Shown here in pieces: positions 7,801 through 17,800 of a stretch of 17,861 nucleotides of DNA. The notes below the pieces were generated by a model that worked only from the letters and a program-made list of their open reading frames with translations, was not told the DNA's origin and made no database searches. Position numbers and translations under genes: made by a program. How positions within the stretch are numbered: the stretch's first letter is position 1; every line of letters starts with the position of its first letter. This stretch comes from Chloromonas sp. AAM2. Its lineage: Eukaryota; Chlorophyta; Chlorophyceae; Chlamydomonadales; Chlamydomonadaceae. Location of the stretch: assembly GCA_004335635.1 (NCBI GenBank), contig QAXH01002626.1, forward strand, positions 1,559 to 19,419, written 5' to 3'.

Positions 7801-10800
7801 TGGTTCAGCTTGCAGGGGTGCAACTGCAGCAGGATTGCTGCCAGTTGGTGGCAGCGCAGATGCGGTGCAGGTAGTCACACTTCGAGCGTGTGCTGGCATG
7901 GCTGTGGCTGGGTGCCAAACAGCAGCAGCAGCTGTGACTGTGGCGGAGGCTGTGGGCATCCATACAGCTGCGGCTACGGAAGCCCCGCTCCTGCTCGAGT
8001 GACCACGCGGCCGCTTGCCTGCTACCACAGTGGTATCGTCAGCTGCTTTACGCTTGTGGCGCGCTGACTGGGACTCCGCTTGGACTGGAGCTTGCATGTC
8101 GTGACCAACAGCAGCACCTGCTGGTGCTGTGACAGTCACTGCAAGTGCAGGCTCGGTCAGGTTCTCAACTGCTGGCATGTGCTGCGACGACGCAAGTACC
8201 TGCTCTGCAGGCGCTATGCCGACTGCTGAAACAGGCTCAGCCACCTCTTCTGTAGCTGTTGTAGCTGCCTGCACTGGCTGCTGCTCCTGAATTGGCTGCT
8301 CCAGGTCAGCAGGCTGCGCTGGCTGCTTCAGCTCCAGGCGGTGCACTGGCTGCTGCTCCTGAGCTGGCTGCTCCAGGTCAGCAGGCTGCGCTGGCTGCTT
8401 CAGCTCCAGGTGGTGCACTGGCTGCTCCAGCTCCACCGGCTGCACTGGTAGCAGAGGCTGCTGCACCAGCTGCTGTAGCTGCTGTGGTTGTGTGCCAGAC
8501 ACCTGCTGCTCCAGCAGCAGTGGCTGCTCCGCCTGCACCAGCTGGTCTGCCTGCTCCAGCTGTACTGGCTGCTCCGCCTGCATTGGTTGCAGTGGCAGTT
8601 CCAGCTGTTGCTGTGCCGGCTGCTGCAGCTGCACTCGCTGCTCTACCTGGTCTGCCTGTGTGGCTGGCTCCTCCACTCCAGCAGCATGTGTTGCTGGATG
8701 TTCTCCTTCCAGCACCTGTGCATGCAGGTGCTCTGCTTGCAACGGCTGCTCCACGACCTGCTCTGCCTCCAGCGGCTGTACAAGACACTGCTCCGTGTGT
8801 GACACTAGCGTGGCCGGCTGGTCTGCCTCGGAGCTCAGCTCCATCACACGCGGCTGCAAAGGCAGGCCCTGCTCTGGCTGTGCAGCATGTTGCGTCAGAG
8901 GCGGGATCCTGGCTAAGAGGTCTCTGGCTGCAGCAAAGAGGTCCAGGGCTGTGTTGCGCTGCAGGACTCTGGAGCCACGCTGGAAACGGTAGCAGAGCTG
9001 CTCAGGCTTGAAAGTGCGGGTACCGGATGAGACCAGATTGACCTGAAGCAACATTGTCAGAACATGCGGTGTCAGAGTGAGAAAGTGTGTCTGCGTCTGT
9101 GTGTTTACCGTTGTATTGTCCCACAAGTGAGAAGATCCTGTCAACTACGCACATGAGCAAGCAGCATGAGATTGGCCATGACTTGAACTAAGATGCGTTA
9201 TTCTGCATGCAAAGCCATGCGCAACATCAGAGCCCGTTGCGTCACTTGTTATCAGATGCATACCAGATCAAGATTATCTGAACCATTCGTGCCAGAGCCA
9301 GGCTGTCAGAACCAGGAAACAAAACGTGACGAATGGTGTTGGGGACAGGCAAGGCTCATGTCATGCAGCGCCCACCCACCGTCCATATGACACCATCCAC
9401 AGGCAGGCCCTCAGCTAGTGCTTTGCAGCGCAGCTCCTCGGACTGAGCCTGCATGGAGGAATGGAGCAGGCCCACTGGAACTGACAGGCAGAAGCCAATG
9501 GCACCTTTGCAAGTAGGAACGGATTCGTAAGGGCACAAAACAGACCCTGGACAAGGACCCTATCTTCGCGACTCCCTGATCAGCAAGTTACCCGAATAAC
9601 CCAACACATGACCCAATCTCAACCATTGATTATCATTGACACTGCATTCATAGATTTGCCCATTGCTTTCAACTGAACGCAACGACTATAGTGAATGGAT
9701 CGCAATTGAACTGTTCGGCACAGACCAGCATTCAGAACTTAGCAGTCATGACTGGCTGCTGCTCTGGTTCTTCCCTGAATGCATGCCCAGCTCACCTGTA
9801 GGCTAGGAGGGTCTGTGTGTGCCTTAATTTCCATGCATGCGCCACCCTGGCTGGCAGGCAATATCGCTCCCAGGTTCAGCGTGGCCTTCGTGATGCTGCA
9901 AACGCAAACGCATGCTAAGTACGGTCAGCTGCAGACAAGACGTGCGGGAACTATCTCGAGCATCGAGCGGCAGCCAAGGACGTGCGCAACAGCAATCCAG
10001 GGAATTAGGCCATAATGGCAGCTACAGCGTGCCATATTGCCTGCTGACACCCCTTACGCCATGCGAGCCAAGAGAGGAGTTCCTTTCGTTCCTGGCACAC
10101 ACCTGGCCTTTAGTTTGCTCGCATGCTTGCTCAGGCCAGCATGGGTCTTTGACCTTGTGGTCCTGACTGACAGCAACCCTGGCAAGCTCTCCAATGTGCC
10201 AGCAGCTTCATCATCATTGGCAGTGTCCTCATTGCCACTGGCTGCAGGATTTGGTGGGAGCAGTACTGGCGCAGCCGCAGCCACGCTCTCCCTCTGGGCA
10301 GTGACAGGGTTGTGGGACCGTCTGCCCGACCCAGCTGTAGAAGTGGCGATGGTCGCCAGCTGAACAGCTGGTGCTGTGGCAGCATCGGTTGTGTTGGTTT
10401 GTGACTGCGTTGCTGGCACAGCAGAGATGGTCGTATGGGTGATTTGTATCGACGGGGCAGAAGCGGAAATGGTGACAGGCTCGTCCTGGCTGGTTGGCGC
10501 CCGTGCTGTTTCAGCTGCCTTGCGCTTTGAGCGTGTTGTTTGGCGGCCTGGCATGCTTGCTTCCATGTTGATTATGGCAGCAGCAGCAGAGCTGGAAGCT
10601 TGTGCGGGTTCAGGCAGGGAAGGGGCTGTAGTGGCCCGTGCAGTCGCAGCTGGTGCGGCGAATGATTCCGTGGGCATGGATATCACTCCTTGGCTGCATG
10701 TGGCTCGTTGCAAATTGGTCATCACCGATGGTAGAGTACCAGTGGCGACAGTTGCAGCTGGTGCCGTTGCTGCCGTGGACAAAGTTGGATACACAGCACT

Positions 10801-13800
10801 TGCCTCTAGCTGTGCAGGCATTGAGTGCAGAAGAGGAGCTGGGCTTGCTACAGGCGTGGAGGCTGCCTTTCGACTACGTGTGCTTCTCTGTGCAGTGAAA
10901 GCGACTGGTGGTGCTGCTGTTGTTTCTGCCTGTAGCGGAGCCAAGGTTGAAGCAGGAGATGAGTGTGGACCAGGGGTCAAGGTCAGGCCCTTGCTCAAGG
11001 TGCTTCTGCCCGTACGGGGAACAGATTGCAGAGCCACTGGAGTAGCCTGTGCGGCAACAGCAGCCGCCGTTGCTGCATCTGTAAGATGTTGCCTCTGCTG
11101 ATCACCAGCAGCAGGGGTGGTTGGAAGCCGTTTCTCAACATCGCCCAGGGTTTGCATTGAGTCGACGCTGCCATCTTCCAAATGCACATCAAAGTAGTAC
11201 GGACGGCGGTACGCCCCCATAAACCTGACCGTGCCCTTCTTTTTCTTTTTCCAGCAAACGGCTTGCCCGTCAAGCCTGGCAGCCTTAAGGTCTTTCTGCT
11301 CTTCGAGCGCATTGGCTGGGGGTAGACCTTGAAGGTTCAAGGCAGGGAAGGGTGACTGAGAGATGGCAATGGACGTCAAAAGGGTCATGTCAGGAGCTTC
11401 AGGGCCTGTTCTAGGAAGAGACTGCTGAGAGACGGAGCCGGAGGCGCGTGGCTTGCGTTTTCCAATGCCCGGCTGGCATTGCTCACAGCCTCTCACACTG
11501 AAAACACACTCCTTGCAGCCGTGTGATGGCCGACAACTGCCACAGCCCCACATGCCGTGCCTACACTTGCTACAGCCCAGCTGCAGCTCTCTCAGCCGCT
11601 TGTCCACGTCCGGTTTTGACAGCTTAGTGGGTGCCACAGGTGCAGCAGCAGCCTTGCCCTTCCTCTTATGTGTTGGCTGCTGTCTTACAGGATGAGTGGC
11701 TTGTTTTGCCAGATGTCCTCTCAGACCTGCTGGTTCTTCCTGCACCTGCTGCTGCTGTGGCAGCTCCTCCTCCTGCACCTGCTGCTGCTGTGGCAGTTCT
11801 TCCTGCTGCACCTGCTGCTGCTGTGGCAGTTCTTCCCTTTGCACCGGCTGCTGCTGTGGCAGCGCTTCCTCCTGCATCTGCTGCTGCTGTGGCAGTGCTT
11901 CTTCCTGCACCTGCTGCTGCTGTGGCAGTGCTTCTTCCTGCTGCTGCTGTGGCAGTGATTGATCCTGCTCCTGCTGCTGCTGTGGCAGTGCTCCTTCCTG
12001 CACCGGCTGCTGCTGTGGCAGTGCTTGTTCCTGCACCTGCTGCTGTTGTGGCAGTTCTTCCTCCTGCACCGGCTGCTGCTGTGGCAGTGCTTCTTCCTGC
12101 ACCTGCTGCTGCTGTGGCAGTGCTTCTTCATGCACCTGCTGCTGCTGTGGCAGTTCTTCCTCCTGCACCAGCTGCTGCTGTGGCAGTGCTTCTTCCTGCT
12201 GCTGCTGTGGCAGTGATTGATCCTGCTCCTGCTGTGACAGTGGTTCCTGCTGCACCCGCTGCTGTTGGGGCAGCGCTTCCTCCTGCACCAGCTGCTGTTG
12301 CGGCAGAGGTTTCTTCTGCACCGGCTGCTGCTGCGGCAGTGCTTCTTCCTGCACCGGCTGCTGCTGTGGCAGTGCTTCCTCCTGCACCGGCTGCTGCTGT
12401 GGCAGTGCTTCCTCCTGCACCGGCAGCTGTGGCAATATGTCTGGCTCAGCTGTTGACAAATGCGCAGATGGTGCTGGGTCTGCAGTGACTGCAGCTGGCT
12501 CTGCCATTGGCAAACCCGCACAGACTGTGGCTGGCTGAGCTGGGGGCGAAGAAGACACTCGTTCTGAGACCATGTCGACTGCCATCTGCTCAGCCTGGGG
12601 CAGGCCGGTGGCTGGTGTGGGAGCTATAGCTGCTGCTGCCTCATCAGGCACAGGTGGCTGTCTGGGTGCTGCTGGAGCCTCAACTGCCATGACTGGCTGA
12701 GCCAGGCTTACGTGGTTATTTGTACCAAATAGCTGGTGCACACTGGCAGCCAGTAGAGGTAGGACTGGGTGCGTTTCTTGCTGGGCTGAGCAAACGTCTG
12801 TTGGGGCCACGCAGATCGAGGAAGGCTGAGGGCGGCTGCCAGGGGTGGGTGGTGAAGTAGCAGCGGCTGCAGCTGTATTCGCCTCTGCAGCAGCCTGTGG
12901 CTTTCCTTGAACTGAAGCTGTGGATACTGCAGGGCGAGCACCAGGCGCCTGAGCCTGATTAGTAGCAGCAAGGTGCATAGTGGCATTGGAAAAGGTAGGT
13001 TGACAAAGGCTAGTTACAACGGATGGCGGCACTGTGACGAGGGACAGGGTCGGCAATGCAGGAGCACTGGGGGCGGCTTGGGCGGCAAAAGTCACTGGCT
13101 GGGCAGCTGGGCATTCAACCAAGGCTGCTGGTACTGGGTCGGCCTCTTGACAGGCGGTGGTGGCGACAGGAGCCGCAATCGTGACAGGATCGGGCACAGC
13201 TTGGGTTGTGGGTGGTACAAGCGGTGGGGCAGCAGCTGCACAATGCACACAGAGGCAACGCTTGTCAGGCCGAGTGTGCAAAGGCAGTCATAATGATTGT
13301 GTGTGTGTTTTCTGCAGGGAGGCAGGCTGCTGCCTTACTGCATTCTGATGACCTGGCAGCCACGGACAGTCTTGCAGTCGCACTGCATTTTTCGTGATCA
13401 AAGTCAAGTGTGCCATCCTAGAGAGCTGTGTGTGTGGCGTATGTGAGCGCCTGAACAAGTGAACGCCATCAGGCTTGGCCTGATATGCTGCCTGTTCAGT
13501 TTGCTGGTTGTGTGAGCGGTGGCCGGCCCTGCTCCCTGGTGCTTGTGAGCTGGGACTGCGCCACTAGACACGCCCTGCCTTGGCACAGGGTGGAGTCATG
13601 AATCGTGTGTGCAACCAATCACCTTGTCCTGTTGGGCCGGATGGGGCTGGGGGTGGCGTGGCAGCCATGGGACGCGGCACTGCAGGCGCTTGTGTGTTCT
13701 GGTTAGCAGCACCCGCCTTCATAGCTAGCATGCGCAGCTGCTTGGACCCGACGCTAGGCCCAGCCCGGGGCACCACGGGGTATGGCAGCGTGCTGGTCTG

Positions 13801-14777
13801 AGCTGCCAGCTTCATAGCAGCTGCTTGGCCCACACAGCCCCTGTGAGTGAATGAGTCAGTGAGTGAGTGAGCGAGCGCCTTTGCATATTTGTGTGGCTCC
13901 ACAAGTGGACCAGAAGATGGCCTGAGCATTGCAGTACACAACATCATCGTATTCGCATTGCAAAGGACCGCGGTGCTCAGTCCGCACTATCGCATGGATC
14001 ATCATCATCATCACCTGTGGGACTCCATGTGGCGCTCCTGCCGAGCGGCGGCTGCTGTGCCACGCACTCCGGTGGTGAGGCGCAGTGGGGCTGGTCTGCT
14101 TGCATGGGGACCATGCGTCCGGAGTGGTGTAGTCCCCTAGCACTTGGGGCTGCAGGCAAGGGTCGGGCACCAGCCATTCATGGATGTAATATGATACCGT
14201 ACAAAGCAACAGCACAGAGTGGCGGTATTCCTTTAGTGCGTCACCTGGCCTTGCCTGCACTTTGGCCTGCAGGTACCAGACGCATAAGCGACATAGCACA
14301 AGCAGCCTTTCCCTACCTACTTTGCTGTCCTTGAGCCTTACTGAGCCACGTTTGCTGCTGGCAGAACGTATTGCAGGCGTAAGTTTGACTCACTTCGTAC
14401 ATCTTGCGGTACATTTCCGGGCGCAGCACTCTTATCCTCCGCTCGCCTCCGCCCGGCACCTCCTCCACCGCCTCCGCCCCCGCCTCCACACAACCCACCG
14501 ACTTGCACTCACCCGACACCTGCAATTATGACATTGATACAAGTCGATCCAAATTGTGATTACCAATGATCACATCATGTTTCAGAATTCGATTTTTGCT
14601 AATCCTAGGCCACGTGATGTTGATGTGTGGGTGGATGCAATAATGGCAAATCGGAGTTTTCTCAAGGCGCTCGGCAGATTTCTAAGGCCAGACAAGACAT
14701 GCCTCTTGCTCAGATGCGCGGTTGACGATCGAAGCCATCTCTGTTCCACTTGTGGGCTGATGCAGATGTATTACACA

Positions 14778-14821
<44 letters not shown>

Positions 14822-17800
14822 CACACACACCTCTTGCATTGTCACATCGCTTGCCACAGGTTGGGCAGGTGGCCGAGGAGGGGATACACGCTCGCGGAGC
14901 GGTGAGCCACCAACATCACCATCACCAGTCACTGATGGCACTTGCTTGCTGGTAGTTGCCATGGCAGCTGCTCCGCTGCTCAAGTCTTGTTCATGTGGCC
15001 CTGGCCCGCCCGCGCCTGCCACAGAAGCACCCATGGTGTCCCCTGCTGCTGCCTTGGCGCCGGTGCCTCTTGACGGCTTTGCCTTGGTTGCTGCAGGTGC
15101 CTTACAGGCCTGTATGCTCTGCTTCTCCTCCGGCTGCTCAGCTTCAAAAGCGAACGCACGTGGGGCTGAAACGTCTTGCTGGTCTTTGTGCACAATTGCA
15201 GCGACGTCACTGAGCTGTGCCACAACGTGCTGAGTGGTGGTGTCAGCAGCACACCTAGGCTCATCATCCCCGTTGGCTGCTGCCCTGCCCCTGCCCTGAC
15301 TGGCTCTACCCCTGGTTGTCATAGGGCTGGCTGGGGCATGCTGGGTTGTGGCGGCCACAGGCCGTGGGGCCGTCTCCTGCCCAGCCACAATTCCACAACT
15401 CCTACCTCTCCGTCTTAACGCAGGAGGCACACTATCCGGTGAAACCAAAGGATTCCGCGCTGGCCGCACCAGTTGTGCCTGTACCACATCAGCGCCGGCT
15501 GCTAGTGTTGCTGCTGTTGACACTTCGAGTGACGCGGGCGCCCGGGCCAGCATTGCCGGGGCGCCCGCCTGCCGCCTGCACATTTTTTGGCACAGCTTGC
15601 TGCGTTTTGACTTCCCCTGCTGCACGCCCACCCCCTCTAGTGGCCATTCTATTACTGGCAGCTCTTGTCACCACTGCAGCCGTTGTTTTCAGCCCTGCAT
15701 CACCTTTGCTCCCACCAGCACTAGCGCCAGCACCATTTCTGTTGCTAACGCGTGCCACAGGCTCTACAGCCCCTGGTGCTGGTGCAGCCTCTGCCTCTGG
15801 CTGGGCCTCAAGCAGTGCAGCAGCATGGTCTGGTTGAATGTCCATATGGTCAGGCCGTGAGCGGGCAGGAGGTGCTGGACTAGCCATATCAAAGTCCAAC
15901 CTGCAAACACCAGTAGAGTCCTTGAGGTCTTGACTCAATCCACGCCTCAGAATCAATCAACCATTATAACATACCAACTAACAGTTCAGATTCGATGCAT
16001 GCCCGCGAGCACCAGAAAGGTCAAACATGTCCACAGCATGTAACGAATCCAGATGCTGCTTTGACCCAAGCGCAGAATAGACTCCACAAATGCAAAGCTT
16101 GATACTATTACTGCACGCATCTTGCATTTTCTAATGTGTCTCGCATTTGTCCTCATACATGAACAGTTGCGGTCTGACATGTGGTAAGCCATGGGACTGT
16201 CTACCAAGGAGGGTGCGACAGACCCAGACAGAGACCATTTTGGACTCGATCAGACACCCCACAATGGGTTCGTCCACAATCATGAGCCTGACACAACTTG
16301 TCACATAAACAACAGATTGTGTTGGTGGGACCCGCTGGACCCGCCCTGAAAACATGTTAAATTTTCCACAATCGCCTGAGACTGCGCTTCTACAGGTAGA
16401 TCTATGGACTCTGCACGCAGAAATCTGAAGCTATACAACCGTTGGATGCCCATGCACTTAGACAATTTATAGGAGCGCATACTGTAAGGATGACCTACCT
16501 CATAGCCAGGGGCTGCACATCACCCGCGGGGCTGTTCCTGCTGGGCAGCCCTGCCCCTGGTGTCTCTTCCATGGGAGTGGCGGCCAGCACGGTCATGTGC
16601 TCAGCCACATCGGCATTGTACGCCTGCAGCCACATCTCCATGCAGGTTGAGCGTTCGGATGACTGCTGGCACTGGCATCATGAGCCGTGAATTGACGCAG
16701 AGAGACGCATCAACACTGCTGTTCCTGCAACTCATTCATTTTGACCGACGGTCGAGGTGGGCATAACGTCATTGCTGGCACTATCTGATGAAACACAGGT
16801 AGTCTAGATTATGATTTAGTGATTCTTAACTCCAGTACCTCAGCATTCTGAAGTACAGCTATCTTATCTTAGGTAACCCTAGGTAGGAGTGCTATAAGCC
16901 ATGGGTGCATCATCAATGCACACTGATGCATCATCAGTGCTGGTCATGCAGGTCTGCGTCTTCAGGGGTTCCACCAGAAAAACTACAGTGCCAAATAGCC
17001 AGCTGTAAATGAAGATTCCTTTTCCGTTCTTGATTCTGGCATTCAGTCTGCAGTCTGCAATCTTTCTGCCTGCTGTTGGTTTGGTAACCAAGTGCTTTGA
17101 CCTACCTGTGACAAACCGTTTGCCTGGTTACTCTCTTCTATCTTCACCTTCCTACCATCCAGCTTGCGGTTCGTTCCGTTTATATCTTATTGCCTGCTGT
17201 TTATGTAGGTAGGGCGTGCAACCCACCTTTAGCAGAACAGGAGACACCATGCCTCCCGCCATCGTCTGCCTCAGTGCCCCACCCAGCCCTGACAGGCCTG
17301 CCACTGCCGCCGGCCCGCCCTTGCCAATCCCTGCAGCAACCCTCTGCTGTGCCTGCTGTGCGTTGTGCTGTGCAGCTGTGACCCCGCTGCCTGCTAGACT
17401 AGAGGTTATGAGAGGCCGCCCGGCGTTCGCGCCCGCCCCCGGGCCCCGATGTGTGTTTCCGTCAGCTGCCATGAGCGAGCGGGCACTCACAACAGGCCTG
17501 ACATGTGCCTTGCCACCCCTGTGAACAGCAAACGGGGATTGCTAATGACAGATGGACATTGCATGGCAGGTCACAGCTGCTAGAGTGTCACGGCAGTAAC
17601 ATCAATGCGTGACCAGTGGGTACTTGTGCCGGACAGGTAATGCCAAGGGCTCCGTTCGGCCTGGCTTGGCTACTGTTGATGCTGCAGCTGTGTGATGCAT
17701 GCAGTAATAGTCATGGGGTTGGGCTGTTGACCTGTCATGTGGGTGACCATGTGACTCACATGATGTCCGAGCGATGGTGCAGGACGGCCGCCTGGCCGAA

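Noticed and set aside
8292..9011. Plus-strand Ala/Pro-rich frame of about 239 residues and its neighbours
   Set aside because: Antisense of the Gln/Pro pentad repeats in exon 11; no splice sites or folded segments, only composition shadow.
10376..11101. Plus-strand Ala/Val-rich frame of about 241 residues
   Set aside because: Antisense of exon 8's Ala/Thr-rich end; the minus-strand frame carries the cysteine cluster and fits the exon chain.
11631..12521. Long Ala/Val/Pro, Leu/Trp/Gln-like and Cys/Ser/Arg-like open frames on both strands
   Set aside because: They are other-frame readings of the 33-base Glu/Gln repeat; a repeat whose length is a multiple of three with few stop-like codons is open in most frames.
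13856..14299. Minus-strand frame of 147 residues containing a run of Met
   Set aside because: The Met run is a GATGAT repeat at an intron start; this frame cannot join exon 7 in phase, unlike the shorter frame chosen for exon 6.
15290..15330. AT-hook DNA-binding motif
   Set aside because: GRG and TRG are present but the RGRP core is missing, so it is noted only as a resemblance.
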